Source: Acinetobacter sp. S54 (GTDB lineage Bacteria > Pseudomonadota > Gammaproteobacteria > Pseudomonadales > Moraxellaceae). From it: a stretch of DNA of 64,000 nucleotides. The stretch lies in contig NZ_JACVUI010000005.1 in NCBI RefSeq assembly GCF_016624945.1, positions 62,001-126,000 on the forward strand, in the 5' to 3' direction. The notes under the pieces are model-generated. The model made no database searches and was not told where the DNA came from. It saw only the letters and a list, made by a program, of their open reading frames with translations. Shown here piece after piece: positions 54,543-62,588 of this stretch (positions within the stretch are counted from its first letter, which is position 1; each line of letters starts with the position of its first letter). The position numbers and the translations under genes are program-made.

Positions 54543-54755
54543 CTATTCGACAGATACAGGTGATGGCTTAAGTCCCAATGCAACTGCAATCTCATGCCCT
54601 TTGCCGTAAAGTCCTTTTCTAGAACCATTTAGAACGCGATAAACGTCATTTGGGTTGAAGTTATGGTCAATTGCGAACTGCTTAAGCGTTTTTCCTTGAG
54701 AGTTTAGGTTCTTTTTGACCTGTTCAGGTGTTAAAGCAACTGCATTCTTAGACAT
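54543..54755 (-). CDS. Ner/Cro-like DNA-binding protein
   Basis: A 70-aa HTH protein: LTPEQVKKNLNSQGKTLKQFAIDHNFNPNDVYRVLNGSRKGLYGKGHEIAVALGL. Matches the small DNA-binding proteins at the head of early operons in Mu-like phages (role like Mu Ner, limiting early and repressor transcription). GGAGACTCATA precedes the ATG. Confidence 0.83.
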   Translation of the reverse strand: MSKNAVALTPEQVKKNLNSQGKTLKQFAIDHNFNPNDVYRVLNGSRKGLYGKGHEIAVALGLKPSPVSVE

Positions 54756-54776
54756 TATGAGTCTCCTGTGGTGTTA

Positions 54777-54833
54777 ATATGGTGTATATATGCACCCTTT
54801 TAACTCGATAATAGTCCATATATAACCATATAT
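54777..54833. promoter_or_regulatory. repressor operator region between cI-like and ner-like genes
   Basis: The 98-bp divergent gap holds CCATATAT at 54816 and 54826 (10 bp apart) and an inverted copy, ATATGGTGTATATATG, at 54777-54792. It also holds a near-palindrome GGTGTATATATGCACC (54781-54796). Likely operators for the lysogeny switch. Confidence 0.5.
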
Positions 54834-54853
54834 CAACTTATTTAAGGTCATTT

Positions 54854-55513
54854 ATGAGCAATTTACTTGCAGAAAGATTTAAATCTGAAAGAAAGAGGTT
54901 AAATCTGAGCCAAGAAGGTTTGGGGAATCTAATCGGTGTGAGTGAATCGAGCATAAAACGCTGGGAAAATGGTGCTGCAATACCAAGTGATAAGCTCACG
55001 CTATGTGCAGAACAGGGTTTAGATATTCTTTATATTCTTCTTGGGCAAAATTTGAATAAATCATTAAATAAGCGATCTGAATTTGAAACGGAATTTGATT
55101 TAGTGAATGTTTATGATGTAAAAATTTCTGCTGGGCATGGATCAATCTGTTCGGGTGATGCGAAACCAGTGTCACGTTTAGCATTTAGAAAAGATTGGCT
55201 ACACAAAAAGGGTTTGAATGCAAAAGATTTGTTAATTGTCTGTGCGACTGGTGATTCAATGATCCCTACTATTCAAGATAAAGAAAAATTGCTTGTAAAT
55301 TCAGCAGATAAGGAATTAACAGATGGTTTTATCTATGTGATTCGTAATCAAGATAATTACTGGGTTAAGCGTATACAGATACAGTTTGACGGATCACTAT
55401 TGTTGATTTCTGATAATAAGTTATACCCTCCAATGCAGTTGGATTTAAATGAGGCTTCGGATATAGAAATTATTGGCCGCTGGGTTCCATCAAGTCGTAA
55501 TGCATTTTATTAA
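54854..55513 (+). CDS. cI-like phage repressor (XRE HTH plus S24 peptidase)
   Basis: A 219-aa repressor. HTH_3 at about 8-58 (LNLSQEGLGNLIGVSESSIKRWENG); C-terminal LexA/S24 domain with CATGDSMIPTI holding the catalytic Ser and DGFIYVIRNQDNYWVKRIQ the Lys region. Predicted to cleave itself under RecA-type stress, unlike Mu's own repressor, which is controlled by ClpX. Divergent from the early operon. Confidence 0.9.
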   Translation: MSNLLAERFKSERKRLNLSQEGLGNLIGVSESSIKRWENGAAIPSDKLTLCAEQGLDILYILLGQNLNKSLNKRSEFETEFDLVNVYDVKISAGHGSICSGDAKPVSRLAFRKDWLHKKGLNAKDLLIVCATGDSMIPTIQDKEKLLVNSADKELTDGFIYVIRNQDNYWVKRIQIQFDGSLLLISDNKLYPPMQLDLNEASDIEIIGRWVPSSRNAFY

Positions 55514-55527
55514 AATGGAAATAAAAA

Positions 55528-55644
55528 ATGATGCCTTATGACAATTGGTTTACAGGAAAGAATGCAAGATTTAGATTGCATTTAGGCCTTTTTATTGCTG
55601 CTGTTTGTGGGGCGTTAAAATTTCTTGATTGGGTTTTTAGGTAG
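55528..55644 (+). CDS. 38-aa small membrane peptide
   Basis: MMPYDNWFTGKNARFRLH, then LGLFIAAVCGALKFLDWVF: one hydrophobic helix. GGAAATAAAA upstream is a weak ribosome site. It follows the repressor by 14 bp and may be cotranscribed. Real but uncertain. Confidence 0.45.
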   Translation: MMPYDNWFTGKNARFRLHLGLFIAAVCGALKFLDWVFR

Positions 55645-55651
55645 CAACAAA

Positions 55652-55954
55652 ATGAATATTAATCTTAGTTTTTGGATTCCGATCATTGTTGCAATTTCTG
55701 CATTGTGGGTCTATGTAGATGCCTCTAGTCATAAAATCGGAAAAACACCTCAAAAGGGATTTTTTAATATTGGTGCTGGCTGGTGGGGTGTGGCTTGTTT
55801 GTTTTTCTGGATTATTGCATTTCCATGCTATTTGTATAAAAGAAATGATTTGATAGAGTTAGCTAAGGTTCATCCTGTCGAGCCTAAAGCAAGAGGAATA
55901 AAGATTGGATTCTTCGCATTTATTTGTTTGCTTAGAATAATTTTTTTATTTTAA
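55652..55954 (+). CDS. phage membrane protein, 100 aa
   Basis: Starts MNINLSFWIPIIVAISALWVYV (TM1), then ASSHKIGKTPQKGFFNIGAGWWGVACLFFWIIAFPCYLYK (TM2), and a third hydrophobic tail (IGFFAFICLLRIIFLF). Three-helix integral protein, possibly superinfection-related as genes after the repressor often are; no family recognised. The ATG at 55652 is preferred to a TTG at 55625. Confidence 0.65.
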   Translation: MNINLSFWIPIIVAISALWVYVDASSHKIGKTPQKGFFNIGAGWWGVACLFFWIIAFPCYLYKRNDLIELAKVHPVEPKARGIKIGFFAFICLLRIIFLF

Positions 55955-55977
55955 TATTTTATCACTAGGATTTGACG

Positions 55978-56610
55978 ATGAATAAGGATTTTGAATGGGT
56001 TAAGTGGGTTGGGCTTTTTGCGGCGATCACAGTCATTGCGGCTTTTTTTTATATTAAAACAGATGGTAATGACTCAACTAACACGGATAGTTTAAATGCA
56101 ACTAAACAGTTAGAAAGTGAGGAAAGTAGTTCTAATAACCAAGTGCATAATCCTGATAAATCATTTGATCAAAATATTGATGAAGCTGCCCAAGCGATGG
56201 TTGAAGCTGACCAAGAAGCTAAAGAAAAACAAAATAATCCACCTGTTTATCAAACATTAAGTGTTGAGCAAACAAAAGAATTTATTCAGCGAGTTGAAAG
56301 TCTTCGTGATGAAGATTTGACTATTAATCTTGAGTATACTCCTGATGTAGCAAGGCAAAGTAGAAAATATAATGCCTTGTATGATGAGGCTGAAAGTATT
56401 TATGGTTCAACTGATATTGCGAATGCTTTGAGATATTGCACGGTGTTTGTGGATGCAGCACGTGATCTTTGGCGATTAAGATATTCACCTTCTAAAGATG
56501 CTGCATTTAATAAACATGCGATAAAGATCAATCTAGATACACTTAAAGATGCAAAACAGGGATGTCTTGAAGATGTTCAAACAAAAGTAAACGGAAACAC
56601 TTCCGCCTAA
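55978..56610 (+). CDS. phage protein with one TM anchor, 210 aa
   Basis: N-terminal anchor (VGLFAAITVIAAFFYI, about 10-25), a Ser/Asn/Asp-rich linker, then a helical domain (FIQRVESLRDEDLTINLEYTPDVARQSRK) with a Cys pair (RYCTVFV...QGCLEDV). Lysogenic-region location suggests a moron; function unknown. AGGA 8 nt before the ATG; strong terminator follows. Confidence 0.65.
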   Translation: MNKDFEWVKWVGLFAAITVIAAFFYIKTDGNDSTNTDSLNATKQLESEESSSNNQVHNPDKSFDQNIDEAAQAMVEADQEAKEKQNNPPVYQTLSVEQTKEFIQRVESLRDEDLTINLEYTPDVARQSRKYNALYDEAESIYGSTDIANALRYCTVFVDAARDLWRLRYSPSKDAAFNKHAIKINLDTLKDAKQGCLEDVQTKVNGNTSA

Positions 56611-56637
56611 TATATGAAGAGTTAAAAATACATTATG

Positions 56638-56664
56638 ACCTCATCATTTGATGAGGTTTTTTAT
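56638..56664 (+). terminator. Rho-independent terminator, overlapping the endolysin ribosome site
   Basis: ACCTCATCA / TGATGAGGT stem with TT loop and T6. The 3' arm also supplies GAGG for the GTG start of the endolysin at 56666. Confidence 0.8.
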
Positions 56665-56665
56665 T

Positions 56666-57112
56666 GTGTCAAAACAAAAATATATCCTTTCCAAACTCAG
56701 TCTTTCACGGCTTGAAGGGGTTCACCCTGAGTTGGTTAAAGTGGTTCAACGTGCGATTCAACTGACCGATCAAGATTTTATGGTAGTCGAAGGTGTTCGT
56801 TCCAAAGAGCAATGTTATATCAACTACGGCAAAGGCCGTACAGCAAGCCAATGCAAAGCCAAAGGTGTGCCGATTAAATATGCACAGCCCAATTTATCTA
56901 AGGTGACATGGCTGAATAATCCTTTAGCCAGTAATCATGTAACGGGTCAAGCAGTTGATTTGGTTCCATATCCAGTGGACTGGAATGATCTTAAAAAATT
57001 CCAAGTTGTTGCAAATGCCATGCAAGCCGCAGCTAAAGATTTGGGTGTGAAACTGAGTTGGGGTGGTAACTGGAAGACTTCAAAAGATTACCCACATTTT
57101 GAACTGGCATAA
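56666..57112 (+). CDS. M15-family peptidase endolysin (D-Ala-D-Ala carboxypeptidase type)
   Basis: About 148 aa from the GTG at 56666; the upstream frame is a terminator hairpin. Peptidase M15 motifs: VEGVRSKEQCYINYGKGRTASQCKAKG, zinc-site SNHVTGQAVDLVPY (His, Asp) and terminal HFELA (His). Cleaves peptidoglycan peptides for lysis. First gene of the rightward late module, with the holin-like gene next. Confidence 0.88.
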   Translation: MSKQKYILSKLSLSRLEGVHPELVKVVQRAIQLTDQDFMVVEGVRSKEQCYINYGKGRTASQCKAKGVPIKYAQPNLSKVTWLNNPLASNHVTGQAVDLVPYPVDWNDLKKFQVVANAMQAAAKDLGVKLSWGGNWKTSKDYPHFELA

Positions 57113-57122
57113 GGAATTGGTG

Positions 57123-57587
57123 ATGAAAAAAACTCAACGTAAAACGCCACATAACATAGTGCCGTCACCTCGTATTGATCCAGTTGTTCATGCTCAACTC
57201 AATTCCAAAGTTGATGAATTGACCTTGCAGTTGGCTCAAGCTAAGCAAGATCAATCTGAGCAAGCCAAACGTCATCAAGCCCGTGTGACTGAGCTTAAAG
57301 CTGAGAATGCGAACAAACCTGAGCCAATCATAACGGAATTTGTAGGAACTGATCATACAGGCTTTTTGGTGAGTAATTGGAAAACTGGCTGGAAGTGGAT
57401 CAGTAACTGGATGTTTGTTCTGATCGGTTTTATTTCAGTCTACGGTGTACCCACTGAAATTTTGGCTCTTATTCCAGAGGCCAGCCAAGGCAAAGTGACT
57501 GCAATTTTGGCGATTCTTGGTTTTATTTGCCGATTCATTAATCAGAGTAAGCCTAAGCCATTGCCTCCAGTAACGGAGGATTTATGA
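57123..57587 (+). CDS. holin-like phage membrane protein
   Basis: A 154-aa protein: basic N terminus, coiled-coil (about 20-60), then a hydrophobic hairpin WKWISNWMFVLIGFISVYGVPTEILALIPEASQGKVTAILAILGFICRFI with two TM helices near the C terminus. Position after the endolysin and topology suggest holin (DUF7940-like). AAGGAATTGGTG precedes the ATG at 57123; the longer frame belongs to the previous gene. Confidence 0.75.
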   Translation: MKKTQRKTPHNIVPSPRIDPVVHAQLNSKVDELTLQLAQAKQDQSEQAKRHQARVTELKAENANKPEPIITEFVGTDHTGFLVSNWKTGWKWISNWMFVLIGFISVYGVPTEILALIPEASQGKVTAILAILGFICRFINQSKPKPLPPVTEDL

Positions 57588-57928
57588 CAATACAACTGGA
57601 AGTCTATCAGTTCATCATGATTCTAATTGCAGTACTCAGTACTGTAATTGGAACTGTGAAAATCCTTTGGTCACGTATTGAAAAAAGTCTGGATCAGAAT
57701 TTCTCGACCACCAATCAAAATATTGATGATGTTGCCAAACAAGCAGCCAAAGGTCAGGAAGAAGTCCGCGCTTTAGAACGTCAGTTTTTGGAGTTTAAAG
57801 CAGACATGCCATTTCGCTACATCGCACGGGATGACTATATCCGCGGACAAACTATTATTGAAGCAAAGCTGGATGCTGTAGCTGAAAAACTTGAAAAAGT
57901 ACAAATTAAACAAGGGGTTCAATCATGA
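57584..57928 (+). CDS. DUF2730-like phage protein
   Basis: A 114-aa protein: N-terminal TM helix (YQFIMILIAVLSTVIGTVKIL) and coiled-coil region (VAKQAAKGQEEVRALERQFLEFK), with FRYIARDDYIRG, which matches the Mu gp25/DUF2730 type. Could act in lysis (spanin-like) or assembly. Overlaps both neighbours by 4 bp. Confidence 0.75.
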   Translation: MTIQLEVYQFIMILIAVLSTVIGTVKILWSRIEKSLDQNFSTTNQNIDDVAKQAAKGQEEVRALERQFLEFKADMPFRYIARDDYIRGQTIIEAKLDAVAEKLEKVQIKQGVQS

Positions 57929-58236
57929 GTTTTGAAATTCAAAAAGCCCGTCGTGAAGGCATGCGCTGGCATATTTTAAATGCACTGGATAAAGCTCGTC
58001 CCCTTGGGGCAATGGATGCGCTTTTATTGGATGTAATGCGCGCACTTTATCCTGATACAACTGCACAGGAATTACACGTTCAGCTGGATTATCTTCAGGA
58101 ACGAAAAATGGTCGAAATTACCAAACGTCCCGATGGTCACTGGCATGCAAAGCTGGATCGACTTGGGATTGATTGTGTGGAATATACGATTGACTGTCAG
58201 GCTGGTATTGCCCGTCCAGAAAAGTACTGGAACTGA
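57925..58236 (+). CDS. Mu gp26-like phage protein
   Basis: A 103-aa protein with winged-helix-like features (REGMRWHILNALDKARPLGAMDALLLDVMRAL; LQERKMVEITKRPDGHWHAKLDRLGIDCVEY). It occupies the slot of Mu gp26, directly before the small terminase gene. Confidence 0.8.
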   Translation: MSFEIQKARREGMRWHILNALDKARPLGAMDALLLDVMRALYPDTTAQELHVQLDYLQERKMVEITKRPDGHWHAKLDRLGIDCVEYTIDCQAGIARPEKYWN

Positions 58237-58244
58237 GGTGATTT

Positions 58245-58793
58245 ATGGCACGGGAATCTTCAATTGATCAATTGGCGGATGATGATAAAGCTTGGTTAGA
58301 TAAGCGTTTTATGGATCAGGGTTTTTGCGGCTATGAAGAAATCGCCAAGATTCTGCAAGAGCGTGGTTATAACGTCAGCAAGTCCAGTGTGCATCGCTAT
58401 GGTCAAAAAGTAGAACAAAAGCTTGCGGCTGTTCAGGCGAGTACACAAGCAGCGATGATGATTGCCGATGCTGCTCCCGATGATAGCGACATGCGTAGCT
58501 CTGCGGTTTTATCGCTGGTACAGACTGAATTATTTAATGCTTTGGTGGCATTGCAGGAATCAGACAATGAGGAGGCTGATCCAGCAGATCGGATCATGCT
58601 GATGGCTAAAGCTGGCAAAGGCATTGCTGAAATTGCCAAGGCTTCTGTGAATCAGAAAAAATGGGAATCAGAAGTTAAAGAGCGTGTTCAAGCTGCGGCT
58701 AAGGCTGTCGATAAAATTGCTAAAAAAGGTGGTTTGTCGGCTGAAACTGCGGCTGAGATTCGTAAACAGATTTTAGGTATTGTCGACAAATGA
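58245..58793 (+). CDS. DUF3486 small terminase subunit (Mu gp27-like)
   Basis: A 182-aa protein. SSIDQLADDDKAWLDKRFMDQGFCGYEEIAKILQERGYNVSKSSVHRYGQKVE is the DUF3486 signature with an HTH for pac recognition. Long helices follow. Overlaps the large terminase gene by 4 bp. Confidence 0.9.
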   Translation: MARESSIDQLADDDKAWLDKRFMDQGFCGYEEIAKILQERGYNVSKSSVHRYGQKVEQKLAAVQASTQAAMMIADAAPDDSDMRSSAVLSLVQTELFNALVALQESDNEEADPADRIMLMAKAGKGIAEIAKASVNQKKWESEVKERVQAAAKAVDKIAKKGGLSAETAAEIRKQILGIVDK

Positions 58794-60364
58794 CCATTGA
58801 TCAAGAGCAACATCCAGACTCACCCATCCAACTATTAACGCCAGATTTTGATAGCGAAGTTCCTGCGGTTTTATTGCCCTATCAACAGGAATGGATTGCT
58901 GATAGAAGTCCACTCAAAATTGGTGAGAAGTCACGTCGTATTGGTTTGACATGGGCTGAAGCTGCGGATGCTGCACTTGAGTGTGCCAGTGACCGTTCTG
59001 CGGGTGGGCAAAACTGTTATTACCTTGGTTATAACAAGGATATGACAGTAGAGTTTATTCAGGCTGCTGCGATGTGGGCGCGTGCTTATGGTCTTGCTGC
59101 GGCTGAAGTTGAGGAAGGCATTTGGGAAGATGGCGACAAGCATATTCAGACCTATATTATTCGTTTTCCTAAATCTGGTTTTCGTATTGAAGCATTAACC
59201 AGTCGACCATCTAACTTACGTGGTCGTCAGGGTCGTGTCATTTTGGATGAAGCGGCATTCCACGAATCACTGGATGAATTGCTCAAAGCTGCATTGGCAT
59301 TATTGATTTGGGGCGGTTGTGTCCGTGTGATCAGTACCCATGATGGTGAAGATAATCCGTTTAATGAGCTGATTAATGAAATTCGTTCGGGTAAGCGTAA
59401 AGGTGTAATTTACCGTACCACTTTCCGTGAGGCTGTGGCGCAAGGTTTATATAAACGGGTTTGTTTGCGTAAAGGCATTCCTTATAGTGCTGAAGAAGAA
59501 GCCTTGTGGATGCAGGAAGTCTATGATTTTTATGGTAGTGCGGCCGATGAAGAGCTGGATGCCATTCCAAGTAAAGGTGGTGGTCGCTGGTTGCCACATT
59601 CATTACTGGAAAGTAAGAAAGACGATACGGTTCCTGTCATTCGTTTTGAAGCTCCTAAAGGCTGGGATGATTTTGATAAAGTCAGTGAAGAAACCCGTAA
59701 TGCTGAGGTACTGGAGTTCTTTAATGAACAGCTGCTGCCGATCATTGAAACAATACCTACCAAGTTTAAAAGTTTTTATGGCTTGGATTTTGCTCGTAAA
59801 CGCAATGCCTGTTCGTTCTGGCCTTTAGTTGAACAGCAAAATACCAAAAAGAAAATCCCGTTTTTATTTGAAATGTTTAAAGTTCCCTATAAACAGCAAG
59901 AGGAATTTTTAAAACTGATTGTTGCCAAATTACCAAACTTTAGTAAGGCAGCCCATGATGCTGGCGGTAACGGTGGTTTCTTAGCTGAAGCGATGCAAGT
60001 CATTTATGGTGAGCGTGTTGAAGCCATTATGCTAACTGAAAGCTGGTATCGGGAACATACGCCACATTTTAAGGCTTCACTGGAAGATGGTGATATTGAG
60101 AATATGCCTGCCGATCAGGACGTGATTGAAGATCATCGCGCATTTGTGATGGTCAATGGTGTAGCTCGTATTCCAGCGATGGGTAAAACCAATACCAATA
60201 ATAAAGACCGTCATGGTGATAGTGGTATTGCGCACCTGCTAGCTGATTATGCAGCCAAGAATCCAAGTGCGCCTATAGAATTTACTCCGCTTCCATCCCG
60301 TGAGGAGATGGATTTACATCCAGATGATTATGATGGGTGGTTTAGCGAGAATGGGTGTTATTAA
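58790..60364 (+). CDS. terminase large subunit (Mu gp28-like)
   Basis: A 524-aa ATPase-nuclease that packages DNA. Deviant Walker A region GEKSRRIGLTWAEAA (about 45-58), Walker B RVILDEAAF (about 150), coupling motif RVISTHDGEDNPFNELI, and a C-terminal nuclease domain (FKSFYGLDFARKRNACSFW; AAHDAGGNGGFLAEAM). Ends WFSENGCY. A small minus-strand gene overlaps its 3' end by 23 bp. Confidence 0.93.
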   Translation: MTIDQEQHPDSPIQLLTPDFDSEVPAVLLPYQQEWIADRSPLKIGEKSRRIGLTWAEAADAALECASDRSAGGQNCYYLGYNKDMTVEFIQAAAMWARAYGLAAAEVEEGIWEDGDKHIQTYIIRFPKSGFRIEALTSRPSNLRGRQGRVILDEAAFHESLDELLKAALALLIWGGCVRVISTHDGEDNPFNELINEIRSGKRKGVIYRTTFREAVAQGLYKRVCLRKGIPYSAEEEALWMQEVYDFYGSAADEELDAIPSKGGGRWLPHSLLESKKDDTVPVIRFEAPKGWDDFDKVSEETRNAEVLEFFNEQLLPIIETIPTKFKSFYGLDFARKRNACSFWPLVEQQNTKKKIPFLFEMFKVPYKQQEEFLKLIVAKLPNFSKAAHDAGGNGGFLAEAMQVIYGERVEAIMLTESWYREHTPHFKASLEDGDIENMPADQDVIEDHRAFVMVNGVARIPAMGKTNTNNKDRHGDSGIAHLLADYAAKNPSAPIEFTPLPSREEMDLHPDDYDGWFSENGCY

Positions 60365-60587
60365 TCAAAATATTATATTTTCCTTGAAAAACATGATCAA
60401 TAGCTTCCATATATTCCTTAGCTAGTAATGATTTTGTAATGTCATAAACGTTGGGTAAAAAGTAGTCAATATTACCATCCCTATCTACTGAAATATCAAT
60501 AATTTTTATAGATGGATCATAATCTGGAAGCTTACTAATTTCAGCATTAACTTGCTCTAGGAGTTCAGTTTTTTTTATAGATATCAT
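60342..60587 (-). CDS. minus-strand phage cargo gene, 81 aa
   Basis: An 81-aa acidic protein (ELLEQVNAEISKLPDYDPSIKIIDISVDRDGNIDYFLPNVY). AAAGAGAG before the ATG supports translation. Lies against the direction of the packaging genes; lower-GC look. Not recognised; cargo (moron) status inferred from position. Confidence 0.6.
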   Translation of the reverse strand: MISIKKTELLEQVNAEISKLPDYDPSIKIIDISVDRDGNIDYFLPNVYDITKSLLAKEYMEAIDHVFQGKYNILINNTHSR

Positions 60588-60653
60588 ATTGCTCTCTTTA
60601 AAAATGAGGGTTGAACATGTACTTTATGTGTACCTTGCTGGAAATTGCAATGT

Positions 60654-61607
60654 TCAATAATAAGTTTGAGGGATTTTCTGAATGAAGGATTTTTCTGTTC
60701 CATCAAAATTCTTCATTCCAAATTCTATTTTAAATACTTGAATCTGTAATTTATCATATGAATCAGTATAGTAAATTCTTAGGTAGAGTGTATTCTGCTC
60801 TAATTCCATTATAGGTTTGGGAAAGCCAGTATTTAATTGTATAGCATTTAATTTTTCGAGGTTGTAATCCAAAACATCGAAAGTCGTTCCGTTTAATAAA
60901 ATATCAGCTCCATTTTCTTCATAACTAATGGTAAAAAAAACGCTTCTACATAAGGCTCTACTATTTTTTAACTTAAAAGATATATCAAAATCAAAAAAAT
61001 TCTCTCCAAGAGAAGGTACTGACTTTCTATTAATATACAAATCAAAAATATGAAAATATGGTTGACTGTCTATAAGCTTTTGATGGGTTGATAAACTTAT
61101 TTGTTGGATTGTTTGGTCTAATTCACTTTTTGCAACGTTCACTAATTCAGTTTGTTGTTTAACACTTTCTGAAAGTTCATCGGCTTGTAAACGTAAAGCT
61201 TCAGTATTCTGTTTTAACTCTTGACCTTGTTGATAATAGCCAAATACAAGCCATAAAAATGCTAATGGTGAAAAAACACCAGCTAAGAAATCTCCTTTCT
61301 CACTAAGTTTTAAATCAATAAAATCTTTAAAATTAAAGAAAAAATGTAATGCTAAATATAAATAAATAATGGTAGTTACTGACGTAATAATCAGGGCTAA
61401 ATTTTCTTTAATTTTTTGCATGGAAGCATTTCCGTCTAATGCAATATTTTCATAAATAAAATAATTCAAAAACGAGGTGACGATTTTACGGTCAGGTAAA
61501 ACCGCCCCCTTTGGTAAGTTGTCTACCGCAGGCTCAGCCTCGTTACCCTGTACAGAGTCATTCGAGGCTATCATTTTTTGAAAAGCTTTTGCAGTAGGTG
61601 AAAACAT
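60654..61607 (-). CDS. two-TM coiled-coil membrane protein, phage cargo, about 317 aa
   Basis: A cytoplasmic N terminus, two TM helices (about 68-92, LIITSVTTIIYLYLALHFFF; and about 104-124, FLAGVFSPLAFLWLVFGYY), a coiled coil (about 126-165, QTELVNVAKSELDQTIQQI) and a C-terminal beta-rich domain. The start at 61607 overlaps the opposite methylase ATG; the internal ATG at 61421 (before the first TM) is an alternative. The architecture resembles membrane-anchored accessory proteins sometimes involved in phage exclusion; that role is speculative. Confidence 0.65.
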   Translation of the reverse strand: MFSPTAKAFQKMIASNDSVQGNEAEPAVDNLPKGAVLPDRKIVTSFLNYFIYENIALDGNASMQKIKENLALIITSVTTIIYLYLALHFFFNFKDFIDLKLSEKGDFLAGVFSPLAFLWLVFGYYQQGQELKQNTEALRLQADELSESVKQQTELVNVAKSELDQTIQQISLSTHQKLIDSQPYFHIFDLYINRKSVPSLGENFFDFDISFKLKNSRALCRSVFFTISYEENGADILLNGTTFDVLDYNLEKLNAIQLNTGFPKPIMELEQNTLYLRIYYTDSYDKLQIQVFKIEFGMKNFDGTEKSFIQKIPQTYY

Positions 61608-62373
61608 GAAAACCAAGCCTATTATCCCGTGGCAAGGTGGAAAACGTCGTCTTGTGTCGCAACTGATTGAAAAAATGCCAGAACACCAGTGCTATGTTGA
61701 ATTATTTGCTGGTGGCGCAGCATTGTTCTTTATGCGTGATGAGCAATCCAAAGTTGAAATTATTAATGACATCAATGGTGAATTGGTGAATCTGTATCGT
61801 GTCGTTCAGCATCATCTGGAAGAGTTTGTTCGTCAATTTAAATGGGCAATTATCAGTCGGCAGATGTTTGAGTGGTTGAAAGCAGCCAGTACAGATTTAA
61901 TGACAGATATTCAACGTGCAGCACGATTTTATTATTTGCAGCACACTGCGTTTGGCGGAAAGAATGTGGGACAAAACTTTGGTACAGCGACAACCTCAAA
62001 AGCTCCGAGCTTTTTGCGCATAGAAGATCAATTGACTGAAGCTTACTATCGACTCGCTGGGGTAACAGTTGAAAACCTGAGTTGGGATAAATGTTTGCTG
62101 AAGTATGACCGTCCTCATAGTTTTATGTATGCCGATCCACCGTATTGGAAGCTAGCTGGTTACGGCATGGACTTTGGCTTAGATCAATACCAGCGCATGG
62201 CTGAGTTGATGAAATCCTGTCGAAGTAAAATCATGCTCTCTATTAATGATCATCCTGAAATGCGAGAGGTCTTTGCAGAGCTGAATATTTCAACGGCCTC
62301 AATTAAATATACTGTGGGTAATACTGAGCAAAGTCGGCAAACAAAACAGGAGCTGATCATTACCAATTACTGA
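61606..62373 (+). CDS. phage DNA adenine (N6) methyltransferase, D12 class
   Basis: A 255-aa Dam-like methylase: SAM motif PWQGGKRRL at 7-15, FAGGAALFF at about 36-44, catalytic DPPYW at about 176-180, and KIMLSINDHPEM downstream. It likely protects phage DNA or regulates phage functions. Inserted between terminase and portal genes, which are normally adjacent in Mu; a cargo position. Confidence 0.9.
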   Translation: MKTKPIIPWQGGKRRLVSQLIEKMPEHQCYVELFAGGAALFFMRDEQSKVEIINDINGELVNLYRVVQHHLEEFVRQFKWAIISRQMFEWLKAASTDLMTDIQRAARFYYLQHTAFGGKNVGQNFGTATTSKAPSFLRIEDQLTEAYYRLAGVTVENLSWDKCLLKYDRPHSFMYADPPYWKLAGYGMDFGLDQYQRMAELMKSCRSKIMLSINDHPEMREVFAELNISTASIKYTVGNTEQSRQTKQELIITNY

Positions 62374-62408
62374 TTTAAAGAATTTATACATTTATAAATC
62401 TTTATAAA

Positions 62409-62480
62409 TGCGTTTTTAGCGGTTTTAACATGATTCTGCGTCAATGATGCCAGATTCAATTTTAAATCGCTTAAAACGCA
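62409..62480. promoter_or_regulatory. inverted repeat upstream of portal gene
   Basis: TGCGTTTTTAGCG (62409-62421) and CGCTTAAAACGCA (62468-62480) are inverted with one mismatch over 13 bp; the direct repeat GATTCAATTTT occurs at 62453 and 62490. May be a regulator site for the late genes or a structured leader. Confidence 0.4.
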
Positions 62481-62588
62481 AATTGTGGCGATTCAATTTT
62501 TTCTAAAAATCCAGCGGAAGTATTTCCGCCTGCTTTCAACCTTTTCCATTTTTTATGCTGACTTAAAATCCACAATTGTATTTTCGTC

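Noticed and set aside
59427..59828. 133-aa plus-strand ORF
   Set aside because: Out-of-frame inside the large terminase gene, whose frame has clear motifs.
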